DNA of 29,072 nucleotides, taken from positions 1 through 29,072 of the IMG/VR virus record IMGVR_UViG_3300017527_000194; one strand, given 5' to 3'. This DNA comes from a virus. Position numbers and translations under genes: made by a program. Below, one piece after another: positions 6,581 to 15,020 of the stretch (position 1 is its first letter; the number at the start of each line of letters is the position of its first letter). The notes below the pieces were generated by a model that was given only the letters and a program-made list of their open reading frames with translations, was not told the DNA's origin and ran no database searches.

Positions 6581-8947
6581 TGATTGGTAGAAGGATTCTT
6601 TATTGATAAATTCTTCAATATCGAATCCTTCACTTTCATAAAACATAAATCTTTTATCTCCATGCTTACGTAAATACTTCACGTTATCAACTAAATCAAA
6701 TACAAAAGCTCCATCTGTTTTATCTTCATGTTGCCTTAAAGCTCTTCCTATAGATTGAAGTACTCTAATCTTACTTTTAAACGGAGCCGCTAATATCAAA
6801 TATTTAAGGTTAGGAATATTTATACCTTGCTGGAAAATGCCGTATGTAGCAACTAGCGCAATATTTTTCTTAGCTTTCATTTTCAATCTCCACTCTTCCC
6901 TGAAATCAACGTCATCTGTTCCGCTAAGAAATACGGTATCTCTCTTTGTATAGTTTCCAAGATATTCTAATAACTGATTACCTTCTCTTCGATATCCTAC
7001 AAGTAGTAAGACATTATGATCAACACTTTTAACTATATCCTTTATCAATTTCATTCTGAATTTAGTTTCAAATGTTTCTTTTTTTACATCTACATAGGAT
7101 TCAGCTTCTATATTCGGATAGTCAATGTTTATTACTTTCACGGTGCATTTAGCTATGTATCCTTGCTCACCTAATAATCCAGAAGAGTATTCTCTAAGAA
7201 TTGGCCCGATAAAAGCCTTTGTATTAAGAGTTTCCAGAATATCATTAGGCATTGTACCAGTAAAGCCAAGTCTATATCTAGCTGGTGATTTTGAGAATAT
7301 CTTCTTTAACTCATGCGCTTTGACTTGGTGACAATTTCCAGTAATCATAACTTTATTATTTCTACGTATAACAATATTTCCATATGGAACTTCAACACAA
7401 TATACCTTTCCTTTATATGGAACTATAGTCTTTTCTAATCTTTGAGTACTTCTCCAAGATTTCTTAAAAAAAGACATTCTATGAACACTTTTATAATTTT
7501 CACTTCTATTATCATGTTGGATATATCTATTACATTCCCATCCACCTACAGCACATATAGCTTGTACGAAATTAGCATTAGTAGAAGATGTTGTGCTATA
7601 ATATAATCTTTCTTTTATACTTCCATCCCATTTTACTAATTCATTTATAAATTCATTTACGAAGTTATTATTAACTTCTTTAAGTTTAATTATATCCCAT
7701 AAATTTTTTCTTATATTCTTTGGGGCTTTAACGTGAAATCTACGTGCATCTTCTTGAGGTTTTAATTCTTTCCATTCTAACTTAGTTAATTCCATAATAT
7801 GAAAAAATCTTTTTATTTTTCTTTTCTTCTTAAATTTAAATTGCACTAGTCTATGATTTTTAGTTGAATTTTCCCTATGTAGATATCCATCTGCTTGAGT
7901 CATTATTATAAATCTCATAAAAGGAGTCAATTCACCTTTGCCTTTAAGATATCCAGAAACAGGAAATTCTATAGAATGATTAAATTTAACATCTTTTATT
8001 TTACGTCTTCTATTAAATCTATTTCTAGTTTTTCTATTTGTAGACCTAAAAGGTTGTTCATGGTTTGGAGTAACTAGTAAATCAGTTTGTCTTCCTTTTA
8101 TATGGATTAATTCACCATCAATTTCTTTTTCTATATATCGAAAAGGTTTAACAAAATGCATGTTTCCTTTTTCATCCCACTCTGCTACTTTTTCATCATC
8201 TTCTAAATCTTTTACTAATTTCCATCCATTTTCTGTTAATATTTCGGTATCAGGAGATAAACATTCATCACCAATAATAACGTCATAGTCTTTTAAATAA
8301 TCCATGTTATTTTTCAGGGATTGCCAAGTAGTAATGACTATAGTTTTAGCCCATTGAATAGGTTTATTTTTTATCTTGTCATAGATCCTACCGATATATT
8401 TTTCTTTCAATCCATATTCCTGCATATCGGTATAAAATTGTTCTACTAGTTGTTTGGAAGGAACTATAATAATTGATCTACGAACTCTAGTCACATCCCT
8501 GTTATCAAGAAGTGTCTTTATTATATAAGATATAACAAGCGACTTTCCTGATGCGGTGGCGCTCCTGATGATCCCTTTGGTGTATCTTAGACAATATTGA
8601 ATAGCTTCAAGCTGGTAAGGATGTGGAGTCAAAGCTAAGTCAAACTTTATTTCTAAGTCATCTCCTTTATACAGAGCCTTTACGGAGTCATCTATTTCTA
8701 GTCCAATGTCTGGATAGTTCTTTGCTTCTCTTAGGAAGTCAGGTAGTAGTCCATATGGGAATGTTCCAGTAGGAGTAATCAGAGATGATTCTCCATTCCA
8801 CATTCCAGCTTTATACTTTGGACTCCAGAAGTAACCCTTTACCTTATGGGTAAAATGTTTCTTCATTTTGGAAAGGAATTTAGGATGATTGGAAAGTACT
8901 TTAATTCGTAAATTACCGTATAATACTAGTTGTGTTTTATATGCCAT
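6575..8947 (-). CDS. uvsW: UvsW-type superfamily 2 helicase interrupted by an intein
   Basis: 790 residues in total; removing the intein (229-538) leaves 480, close to T4 UvsW. The N-terminal 90 residues match the UvsW substrate-recognition domain (GYFWSPKYKAGMWNGE, FPYGLLPDF). Helicase motifs: Walker A ATASGKS (130-136), motif II D-E-C-H (split by the intein), motif III GFTGT, then VATYGIFQQGINIPNL and QSIGRALRQ. UvsW unwinds R-loops and branched DNA and supports the switch from origin-dependent to recombination-dependent replication. It lies downstream of a UvsY homologue, the same association as in T4. Activity depends on protein splicing, because the DECH box is broken in the precursor. 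The TGA stop is genuine. Confidence 0.92.
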   Translation of the reverse strand: MAYKTQLVLYGNLRIKVLSNHPKFLSKMKKHFTHKVKGYFWSPKYKAGMWNGESSLITPTGTFPYGLLPDFLREAKNYPDIGLEIDDSVKALYKGDDLEIKFDLALTPHPYQLEAIQYCLRYTKGIIRSATASGKSLVISYIIKTLLDNRDVTRVRRSIIIVPSKQLVEQFYTDMQEYGLKEKYIGRIYDKIKNKPIQWAKTIVITTWQSLKNNMDYLKDYDVIIGDECLSPDTEILTENGWKLVKDLEDDEKVAEWDEKGNMHFVKPFRYIEKEIDGELIHIKGRQTDLLVTPNHEQPFRSTNRKTRNRFNRRRKIKDVKFNHSIEFPVSGYLKGKGELTPFMRFIIMTQADGYLHRENSTKNHRLVQFKFKKKRKIKRFFHIMELTKLEWKELKPQEDARRFHVKAPKNIRKNLWDIIKLKEVNNNFVNEFINELVKWDGSIKERLYYSTTSSTNANFVQAICAVGGWECNRYIQHDNRSENYKSVHRMSFFKKSWRSTQRLEKTIVPYKGKVYCVEVPYGNIVIRRNNKVMITGNCHQVKAHELKKIFSKSPARYRLGFTGTMPNDILETLNTKAFIGPILREYSSGLLGEQGYIAKCTVKVINIDYPNIEAESYVDVKKETFETKFRMKLIKDIVKSVDHNVLLLVGYRREGNQLLEYLGNYTKRDTVFLSGTDDVDFREEWRLKMKAKKNIALVATYGIFQQGINIPNLKYLILAAPFKSKIRVLQSIGRALRQHEDKTDGAFVFDLVDNVKYLRKHGDKRFMFYESEGFDIEEFINKESFYQSL
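7334..8263 (-). mobile_element. Intein with LAGLIDADG-type homing endonuclease in UvsW
   Basis: Residues 229-538 of the UvsW precursor. It starts with Cys1 in CLSPDTEIL (block A), has TPNHEQPF (block B, about 293-300), and ends with VYCVEVPYGNIVIRR and VMITGN, followed by Cys as the +1 residue. The penultimate residue is Gly rather than the usual His. A central segment (FIIMTQADGYL near 346-356 and FINELVKWDGSI near 433-444) fits a divergent dodecapeptide homing endonuclease. Insertion falls between E and C of the DECH helicase box, giving the host sequence GDE-CHQVKA after splicing. Boundaries are set by these junction residues. Confidence 0.93.
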
Positions 8948-8965
8948 TAAATGTTTTTCCTGTAT

Positions 8966-9043
8966 TTATTTTATATATAGTTGATTGAGTAACGAATAAT
9001 AAGTAGATTTAACATTTTTCCATTTTCCAAATATATTTTTCAT
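8966..9043 (-). CDS. Micro-ORF between uvsY and uvsW
   Basis: A 25-residue frame (starting MKNIFGKWKNVKS, ending LLNQLYIK) whose ATG overlaps the uvsY stop as ATATGA and which ends 18 bases before the uvsW ATG. It could be a translationally coupled leader that carries ribosomes across an otherwise empty gap. T4 also has very small frames around uvsY, but homology cannot be judged at this length. Low confidence. Confidence 0.35.
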   Translation of the reverse strand: MKNIFGKWKNVKSTYYSLLNQLYIK

Positions 9044-9453
9044 ATTCCTTGCCTTTCACGGTCTGAATAAGTTTTAATTCTCCAACCTTGCTGTTCTAAT
9101 CCTTTATAACATAACTCAAAAAATCGTACCCTTACCTTTTGTTTTTTCATTATCTTCTTTAAACCAATTATTTTCTTGTCCTGTGGTAAACAATATTTTT
9201 CTATTTCTACTTTTGTCCACTCTTCTTCTTGATCGAATCTATAATATTTATATTGTTTACCCGTCAATGCGTCCATTTTTCTTTCTAAATCTTCATATAT
9301 ATCAAGTTCTTTGTAGTAAAGTTCTTTAAATTTTATTACTTGAAAAACATTATCTTGTAACTTCTCTTGAATATCGGTTTCATCAAACCTAACTAATTCC
9401 TCAATTGGATATTCTTCTTTCAATTTTTTAAATATCTCTTCTTCTTCACTCAT
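9040..9453 (-). CDS. uvsY: UvsY-like recombination mediator
   Basis: 137 residues, the same length as T4 UvsY. The C-terminal half follows the UvsY pattern: a DRYE/S-like YRFDQEEEWTKVEIEKY, a KKIIGLKKIMKKQKVRVRFF segment and a terminal GWRIKTYSDRERQ. UvsY helps UvsX recombinase load on single-stranded DNA covered by the gp32 binding protein. The N-terminus is acidic and helical (SEEEEIFKKLKEEYPIEEL). It is the first gene of a minus-strand pair with uvsW, as in T4, which supports the assignment despite low overall identity. Confidence 0.75.
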   Translation of the reverse strand: MSEEEEIFKKLKEEYPIEELVRFDETDIQEKLQDNVFQVIKFKELYYKELDIYEDLERKMDALTGKQYKYYRFDQEEEWTKVEIEKYCLPQDKKIIGLKKIMKKQKVRVRFFELCYKGLEQQGWRIKTYSDRERQGI

Positions 9454-9513
9454 GGCAGTTCTCCTATTATAGTCATTTTACAGTATGTAACATAATAACA
9501 TAAATAAGAGTGA

Positions 9514-9536
9514 TTGTAAACTTAGTATGTTTACAA
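9514..9536. promoter_or_regulatory. Inverted repeat in the uvsY / gp41-operon divergent gap
   Basis: TTGTAAAC and GTTTACAA form a perfect 8+8 inverted repeat around a 7-base centre. It lies in the AT-rich gap between two divergently read operons (9454-9567), where an operator or promoter-associated site would be expected. A transcript hairpin is the alternative reading. No clear -35/-10 pair could be assigned here. Confidence 0.35.
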
Positions 9537-9567
9537 AATCCAAAAAATAGTGTATTATGGTAATCAA

Positions 9568-9921
9568 ATGAAAAAAGATTTATTATTCTCAATAACTAAA
9601 AAGGATTTAGAAGTACAAACTTTCCGTTCTGGTGGTAAAGGTGGACAACATCAAAATAAAACCGATTCTGGAGTAAGAATAATACATAGAGAATCAGGCG
9701 CTAGAGGAGAATGTAGAAATCATAGAGAACAACATAGAAATAAACAAGAAGCATTAAAACGATTATGTAATAATAAAATTTTTAAATTATGGTTGAACAG
9801 AAAAGCCAATGAAGTCATTAATAAAAAAACATTAGAACAACGTGTAGAGGAAATGATGAAACAAGATAATATAAAAATAGAAATTCAGGAAAACGGAAAA
9901 TGGGTGGATTATAAAAAATAA
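9568..9921 (+). CDS. GGQ (RF-1 domain) peptidyl-tRNA hydrolase-like protein
   Basis: 117 residues from ATG at 9568; a GTG at 9550 is possible but has no better support. Residues 18-60 carry the release-factor catalytic loop (FRSGGKGGQHQNKTDSGVRI, GGQ at 25-27), followed by RNHREQHRNKQEAL. It has no stop-codon-recognition domain, so it resembles ArfB/ICT1- or PrfH-type proteins, which free peptides from stalled or damaged ribosomes. The C-terminal 40 residues are Lys/Glu-rich. The TAA stop overlaps the helicase ATG (TAATG). Phage GGQ proteins are known, but their role is unsettled; ribosome rescue during infection is the likeliest. Confidence 0.85.
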   Translation: MKKDLLFSITKKDLEVQTFRSGGKGGQHQNKTDSGVRIIHRESGARGECRNHREQHRNKQEALKRLCNNKIFKLWLNRKANEVINKKTLEQRVEEMMKQDNIKIEIQENGKWVDYKK

Positions 9922-11282
9922 TGGAACGTGTAAATTCTGATTACTTAGAAAAAATCATTGTCAAGGGTATGACAAGTGATAAGGACTTCTTAGTTCTTGT
10001 CTCTTCTGTATTTGAAGCAAAGTACTTCGATGATCCCTATGTTAGACATGCATTTGATTTCTGTAAAGCATACTTCGGTGAAAATAATGATATTCCGTCC
10101 AAAGATACGATTATAAATTCTACGGAGGAGAATGTAGACGGATTAAGAACATTATTAACTGAGGTAGAGGAGCTTGATTTCAATGTTGCAGATGGATATC
10201 AATTTTTGTTGGATCAGTCTAATGATTATTTGAAGGAAAAGGCTCTTAAAAGTGCTATTATAGAATCTGTAGATGAAGTAGAAGATCCTGAAAGAAGAAA
10301 TTCGATACGTGATAGGATTGAACATGCACTAGTCAAAGATTTGAAGATAGATTTAGGTCTGCATTATTTTGAACATCTTGCTGAAAGACTAAGAAGAATA
10401 TTTACTGCAAGCGAACATAAAATACCTACATACTTTCCTGTATTCGATGAATTCATCAATGGTGGATTCCCACCTTTTACCCTTAGTATATTAACTGCAA
10501 AAATTCATGGTGGTAAAAGTAACACTATGGCTAACTTTGCGGCTAGGCAAGTTCTTAATGGGCTTAATCCAGTAGTTATTTCACTTGAAATGGCAGAAGA
10601 CGCTTTTGCTCAAAGGTTCGATGGTATTTATTCTTGTATGGATATAAACAGGATGTATTTATCCAATACCTACAGAAGACAGTTAATGTCAAGATTGACA
10701 GAAACTAAATCTACAGAGGGTCGGGGGGAATTGTTCATTAAGCAATTTCCAACTGGAGATGCTTCCGTACTGGACTTCAAAATATATCTACGTGAGTTGA
10801 TCATGAGAGGAGTTAATCCAGATATCCTTTATGTTGACTACATTAATTTAATGAAGACAGCTTATAAGGTAGAGAATAATTTATATTCTACAGTCAAGAG
10901 AGTCGCAGAAGAGTTAAGAGCCTTATCATTTGAATTCGAAATTCCTGTAGTATCAGTATCCCAATTAAACAGAGAAGGAACCTATATAAACTTTGAGTCA
11001 TTAGACTTTCAATACATTGCTGAATCACTAGGAGTTCCTGCTACCTGTGACTTTATGGCTATCTTAGGAACGGATGAAGATCAAATGATTTATCAAAATG
11101 AAGTACTTTATAAGATAACAAAAAATAGACTAGGTGGTAGAGTTGGGCAATGGGATAAATTTTATCTTGACGCACGAAGTTTAAAAATGTATGATAGTTC
11201 CGAATTAGATCCTTGGATTGAGGACGCTGAGATTTCTGGAGATGATAGAATTTCAATAGATCAAGCAGAAAATGAGGAATAA
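9921..11282 (+). CDS. 41: Replicative DNA helicase, DnaB/gp41 type
   Basis: 453 residues, close to T4 gp41. Residues 1-145 form the helical N-terminal domain. The RecA-like domain follows: Walker A variant AKIHGGKS (193-200), VVISLEMAEDAFAQRF (218-233), Walker B ILYVDYINL (302-310), and VSQLNREG with the downstream arginine region (TKNRLGG). It acts as the hexameric helicase on the lagging strand, with primase and the polymerase encoded four genes downstream. Walker A has G-G-K-S preceded by AKIH instead of a standard GxxxxGK, a mild variant also seen in other phage helicases. It is coupled to its neighbours by TAATG junctions on both sides. Confidence 0.88.
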   Translation: MERVNSDYLEKIIVKGMTSDKDFLVLVSSVFEAKYFDDPYVRHAFDFCKAYFGENNDIPSKDTIINSTEENVDGLRTLLTEVEELDFNVADGYQFLLDQSNDYLKEKALKSAIIESVDEVEDPERRNSIRDRIEHALVKDLKIDLGLHYFEHLAERLRRIFTASEHKIPTYFPVFDEFINGGFPPFTLSILTAKIHGGKSNTMANFAARQVLNGLNPVVISLEMAEDAFAQRFDGIYSCMDINRMYLSNTYRRQLMSRLTETKSTEGRGELFIKQFPTGDASVLDFKIYLRELIMRGVNPDILYVDYINLMKTAYKVENNLYSTVKRVAEELRALSFEFEIPVVSVSQLNREGTYINFESLDFQYIAESLGVPATCDFMAILGTDEDQMIYQNEVLYKITKNRLGGRVGQWDKFYLDARSLKMYDSSELDPWIEDAEISGDDRISIDQAENEE

Positions 11283-11629
11283 TGTTTAATAGATTACTTG
11301 GATATCTAGGTGGATATATTTCTGGAACAATGGCTAATTATGCATCTAGAAGACAAAGGGATTTATATACTCAAGCTCAATTGGAAATATTACAAACACA
11401 AGAAGCACGTTTCCATAATGAAGTATTTGAAGATGTATCATTGTCAATGTCTTCTTGGCAATCTTCAAGTTCTAGTGAAAGTAATAGTGGAGAAGAAGAA
11501 GTAGTTGCTACAGTTGAAGCAAATGCTTTAGGTATGCCATATTTTGCAAGTCTTGAAAAAAGAATGAAAGAAAAAGGATTGAAAGAGGAAGAAAAAGAAT
11601 TTTTCAAGAAGGAGGATTTTGATATATGA
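11282..11629 (+). CDS. Small protein with Ser/Glu linker and acidic C-terminal peptide
   Basis: 115 residues, start overlapping the helicase stop. The N-terminus (MFNRLLGYLGGYISGTMANY) is Gly-rich and mildly hydrophobic. Residues 53-73 are a Ser-rich then Glu-rich linker (SMSSWQSSSSSESNSGEEE). The C-terminus (KEFFKKEDFDI) resembles the C-terminal peptide of the next two genes. Position between helicase and polymerase suggests a replication or clamp-linked role, perhaps as a short-motif adaptor. Family not recognised. Confidence 0.6.
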   Translation: MFNRLLGYLGGYISGTMANYASRRQRDLYTQAQLEILQTQEARFHNEVFEDVSLSMSSWQSSSSSESNSGEEEVVATVEANALGMPYFASLEKRMKEKGLKEEEKEFFKKEDFDI

Positions 11630-11889
11630 CTATAAACAACGACCTTTTTGAAGAAGTAACATCATTTGGAGATGAGTTTAAAATTATAGTTCCTAGATCA
11701 ATGCCTGAATTAATGGCAAGAGAAATAATTGAAGTACAGCCAATGGATATCCCGATTAGTAAGGATTTTCTAGCACTACAAGAACAATTGGAACATGAGA
11801 TAAGATTAACATTTGGATATGACGCACATAAATTAGGACAACAAAAAAAGTTTCCAGATTTTTTTACAGAAGAGGAATTTAACTTATGA
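11626..11889 (+). CDS. Small protein ending in FFTEEEFNL, copy 1
   Basis: 87 residues, coupled to the previous gene by ATGA and behind a strong AAGGAGG site. The first 55 residues contain EEVTSFGDEFKIIVPRSMPE and LMAREIIEVQPMDIP. It ends with FPDFFTEEEFNL, which is repeated almost exactly at the end of the next gene. No known domain was recognised. Clamp-binding peptides of T4 proteins are short, acidic and aromatic at the C-terminus, so sliding-clamp or polymerase binding is plausible but unproven. Confidence 0.6.
   Translation: MTINNDLFEEVTSFGDEFKIIVPRSMPELMAREIIEVQPMDIPISKDFLALQEQLEHEIRLTFGYDAHKLGQQKKFPDFFTEEEFNL
11860..11887 (+). repeat. Direct repeat copy 1 (codes for FFTEEEFNL)
   Basis: 28 bases that match 12096-12123 at 27 of 28 positions; the only difference is G/A at 11874 versus 12110, a silent change (GAG/GAA). 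Near-identity at DNA level means a recent duplication or gene conversion of just the tail-coding segment. Confidence 0.85.
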
Positions 11890-12125
11890 CTACTATAGGA
11901 TATAAAGCAGATACATTATTTGATAACGGAAAAATTTATATGCCTTATATCCCACTTCAAATAGAAAAAAAGACAATTAAAGCAAGGACAAGAAAACTTA
12001 AATCTGTTTGGACATTAGAAGCCGATGATCATTTTAAAATGTATTCTGATGAGTTATATAAAGAAATAGAATTAGCTTTAATAGCAGAACAAGAATTTTT
12101 TACAGAAGAAGAATTTAACTTATAG
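11886..12125 (+). CDS. Small protein ending in FFTEEEFNL, copy 2
   Basis: 79 residues, start overlapping the previous stop (ATGA). The body is basic in the middle (KKTIKARTRKLKSVW) and then acidic helical (DELYKEIELALIAEQE). The last nine residues are identical to those of the gene before, while the N-terminal parts are not clearly alike. The conserved tail on different bodies suggests a docking peptide. It precedes DNA polymerase by 41 bases. Confidence 0.6.
   Translation: MTTIGYKADTLFDNGKIYMPYIPLQIEKKTIKARTRKLKSVWTLEADDHFKMYSDELYKEIELALIAEQEFFTEEEFNL
12096..12123 (+). repeat. Direct repeat copy 2 (codes for FFTEEEFNL)
   Basis: Partner of the repeat at 11860. It ends directly before the TAG stop of the second small gene. 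Confidence 0.85.
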
Positions 12126-12166
12126 GCCGATGGGTTGAGTTATGCCATAACGCTTGAGGAGGATTT

Positions 12167-14857
12167 ATGTTTAAGAATAGTTTTTATGATACGAAGAAGT
12201 CTATTATGCACCTTTGGGAGCAAGTAGACGGAGAAGAAAAGGCCCACCATTCACAAATCGACTGGACTCCATATTTATACATGCCTTCAAAAAAATCGAA
12301 GATTAAAACAATCTATGGGAAATCTGTTCACAAAAAAGAATTTGATTCATACTTTGACTTTCATAAATTTCAGAAAACAAATGATGCTAGTCATCTTTTC
12401 GAAAATAGCGTGAAATTTGAAATCCAATTTCTTAGCGAAAGGTATCATGGGATACCAGATGAAGAGCTTTATGTGCCTTTATTAACTACATACTACATTG
12501 ACATTGAAGTATTTACTGGAGGAGCGGATTTTCCAGATCCTAAATATGCAAAATATCCTATAACGCTTATCTCTATCAGGAATAGTACAAATTCAAAAAC
12601 AATTACATTTGGATTTAACTACCTTAATAATGAAACAAGGTATACTGGTAACTTAGAAGGAGTTACATACGTACATTGTGATACGGAGCATGATCTTTTA
12701 AGAAAATTTTTCTTGTTCATGGACAAATATGACTATGATATTATTAGTGGATGGTATATTTGGAATTTCGATTTACCTTACATAATCAATAGAACAAGAG
12801 AACTTTATGGAGAACAGAAAGGAAAAGAGATGTATAAAAAGTTTTCTCCTATCGGTGTAGTAAATATATGGAAGCAAAAAATGCGTGACGAAATCAATAT
12901 AGATATGGGAGGAGTCACAATTCTTGATTACTATAATGTCTACCGCTGGTATGGTAAGAAACTTGAGCGGTATACTCTGGAGTATGTATCTCAAAATGAA
13001 TTAGGAGAAGGTAAATTAGATTATTCACAATATAAAAACTTGGATGATCTAATGGATAAGGATTGGAACCTATATGTCGATTACAATGTAGTGGACTGTG
13101 AGCGTGTTCATGACCTTGAAAACCAATTAGGCTACATTAGAATGATTCAAGCATTAAGTCTTCTCTGTAAGTGTCCTATGAAGTTCTACAATGCACAAAC
13201 ACAATTGATCGAAGGATTAATGTTGACTTACTACAGAAGGAATAACTTATGCGCTCCTCATTTCTTTGGTGGCACACAAGAGAATTTTAAAGCCGCTCAT
13301 GTTAAAGATCCACAAGTAGGATTACATAATTGGGTTGTGGATGTAGATATCACAAGTAGTTATCCTTCTCATATTATTGCTTTGAACATGTCTCTTGAAA
13401 CATTTGTAGGTAAAGTATCTGGTATGCCAGAGTACCAAGTCATAAAGAATACTTCCAGGAGAGAATTCGGTGAATTCAAAATGTTGAAGAATGATCAGGG
13501 AAAATGGAAAGTTATAACAGTTGATGAAGTCAAATTACAAAAATTCAATCTTGCTCTGGAAAAAGGCTTATTAGCAATTGCGCCTAACGGAGCTATATTC
13601 TCAACTAAAAAAATAGGAGTAGTAGCAGAAGTTGAAAAAGCTGTATTCTTTAAACGAAAAGAAGTAAAAGGAAAACGTGATGAATTTGGTAAACAAGCTG
13701 ATGCATGTGAAGGTTTAGAACAAAAAGAATGTAAAGAACGTGAAAGAGAACTTGACTCATTACAGCTTGCTTTAAAGATTATGATGAACGCTTTTTTTGG
13801 AATTATTAGCGTACCATATTCTAGGTATTTCAATGTTCATATCGCTTCTGCTATTACCGCTGGAGGTAGACATACAATTAAAGAAGGTCAAAGGTTCTGT
13901 AATAAACTTCTGAATGAGCCTACCGATGATCTAGGCAATATTTTAAAAGATATGAAAGAAGGAAAGAGTCTTCTTAATCCGTTTATCAATCCAGAAGAAA
14001 AAGATTATGTGAAGTACATTGATACTGATTCATTATATGTAGGAATTGGCGAATGGGTTTTAGATCAGGGATATGAAGAAGTATGGAATCCTCTTGAAGA
14101 CAAACAGAAAATTGCTTGGATCAAAAAAATATCTGCTAACATGGAAGAGTATATTGACAATAGAATTTTTCACGAAGTTCAACTAGGAGATTATAATTCT
14201 CAAGTACATGACTTCAAGATAGGATTCAAACAAGAGATCATTGCTAAGTCTATTCTGTTTGTGAAGAAGAAAAAATATTCTTACCACCTTGTAGACAAAG
14301 AAGGATTTGAAAAGGATGAGCTAAAAACTACAGGATTAGAAATTGTTAGATCTGATAGTTCGGAAGCAATCAGACCACGACTGAAAAAAGTTATGGAGAT
14401 GATTGTAAGACAAAAAGAAGATTCAGATATAGCCGCTATTATCAGAAAATATAGAAAAGAGTTAAGAGAAATGTCACCAGCCGATTTAGCGGCAAATGTA
14501 GGCATTAACAATATCCGTAAATATTTGTCTGGTGAAACTCCGATTAAAGGAACTCCTTGGCATGTGAGAGGAGTTTGGAATTACCGAAGACTTTTAGAAC
14601 AACTAGACATTAAAAATAAGTACGAAGATATCTATGAAGGGTTAAAGGCTAAAGTTATTTACGTTAAGAAAAATCCTTTTGAAGTTGATATCGTAACCTT
14701 CCAAGAATGGCCCACCGAATTTGAAGACGTAATCCAGTACGACCATGAAACCATGATTGATAAATTTTTCATTAACAAGATCAGGACGCTTTTAGAGCCT
14801 TTGGAAAAGGAACATATCATTGATCATGACGATTCCAGATTGAAGGTTTTCTTTTGA
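12167..14857 (+). CDS. 43: Family B DNA polymerase, T4 gp43 type
   Basis: 896 residues, matching T4 gp43 in length, with a GAGGAGGA ribosome site. The 3'-5' exonuclease motifs are intact: YIDIEVF (D112, E114), WNFDLPY (D202) and YNVVDCERV (D310). The polymerase motifs are DVDITSSYPS (motif A, 392-401), LALKIMMNAFFG (motif B, about 534-545) and YIDTDS (motif C, 617-622), followed by the KKKYSY element. It is the replicative polymerase acting with gp41 helicase and the clamp. The C-terminus, DDSRLKVFF, is the sort of short aromatic tail used for clamp binding in T4 and RB69. The TGA stop is followed within six codons by TAA. Confidence 0.95.
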   Translation: MFKNSFYDTKKSIMHLWEQVDGEEKAHHSQIDWTPYLYMPSKKSKIKTIYGKSVHKKEFDSYFDFHKFQKTNDASHLFENSVKFEIQFLSERYHGIPDEELYVPLLTTYYIDIEVFTGGADFPDPKYAKYPITLISIRNSTNSKTITFGFNYLNNETRYTGNLEGVTYVHCDTEHDLLRKFFLFMDKYDYDIISGWYIWNFDLPYIINRTRELYGEQKGKEMYKKFSPIGVVNIWKQKMRDEINIDMGGVTILDYYNVYRWYGKKLERYTLEYVSQNELGEGKLDYSQYKNLDDLMDKDWNLYVDYNVVDCERVHDLENQLGYIRMIQALSLLCKCPMKFYNAQTQLIEGLMLTYYRRNNLCAPHFFGGTQENFKAAHVKDPQVGLHNWVVDVDITSSYPSHIIALNMSLETFVGKVSGMPEYQVIKNTSRREFGEFKMLKNDQGKWKVITVDEVKLQKFNLALEKGLLAIAPNGAIFSTKKIGVVAEVEKAVFFKRKEVKGKRDEFGKQADACEGLEQKECKERERELDSLQLALKIMMNAFFGIISVPYSRYFNVHIASAITAGGRHTIKEGQRFCNKLLNEPTDDLGNILKDMKEGKSLLNPFINPEEKDYVKYIDTDSLYVGIGEWVLDQGYEEVWNPLEDKQKIAWIKKISANMEEYIDNRIFHEVQLGDYNSQVHDFKIGFKQEIIAKSILFVKKKKYSYHLVDKEGFEKDELKTTGLEIVRSDSSEAIRPRLKKVMEMIVRQKEDSDIAAIIRKYRKELREMSPADLAANVGINNIRKYLSGETPIKGTPWHVRGVWNYRRLLEQLDIKNKYEDIYEGLKAKVIYVKKNPFEVDIVTFQEWPTEFEDVIQYDHETMIDKFFINKIRTLLEPLEKEHIIDHDDSRLKVFF

Positions 14858-15020
14858 AACCATCTACCTTAAAGTAGGACAAATCGACTAAGTATCTGAA
14901 TTTATAGTATATAAAAATTTGAAATGATGTCGATTTTCCTTGACATTTAATCTTATATAAGATAGAATTAGTGTAGAACAAAATGAAACAGAGAATTAAC
15001 CATTAAACAGGAGAGAAAAC
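14858..15020 (+). promoter_or_regulatory. Intergenic region with inverted repeat before early-type cassette
   Basis: 163 bases without a gene. They contain the inverted repeat AAATCGAC (14881-14888) / GTCGATTT (14929-14936), spaced by 40 bases, then a sigma70-type promoter (separate entry), and the AGGAGAG ribosome site of the gene at 15021. The inverted repeat could be an operator next to the -35 element or part of a transcript end for the polymerase operon. Confidence 0.5.
14940..14968 (+). promoter_or_regulatory. Sigma70-type promoter
   Basis: TTGACA at 14940-14945, a 17-base AT-rich spacer, then TAGAAT at 14963-14968. This is a near-consensus host vegetative promoter with ideal spacing, in the only sizable gap before the cassette at 15021-18383. 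It suggests early transcription by unmodified host polymerase, unlike the late boxes at 935 and 23727-23782. Confidence 0.7.

Noticed and set aside
12126-12166. GTTATG-C-CATAAC inverted repeat before DNA polymerase
   Set aside because: A one-base loop cannot form as a hairpin; the reduced form is short and the region is a normal ribosome-site leader.
13495-13833. Minus-strand open frame inside DNA polymerase
   Set aside because: Antisense shadow of a clear polymerase coding region; no ribosome site or domain.
14858-15020. Possible tRNA or small RNA in the largest intergenic region
   Set aside because: No cloverleaf, anticodon arm or CCA end could be built; the region is explained by a promoter and an inverted repeat.
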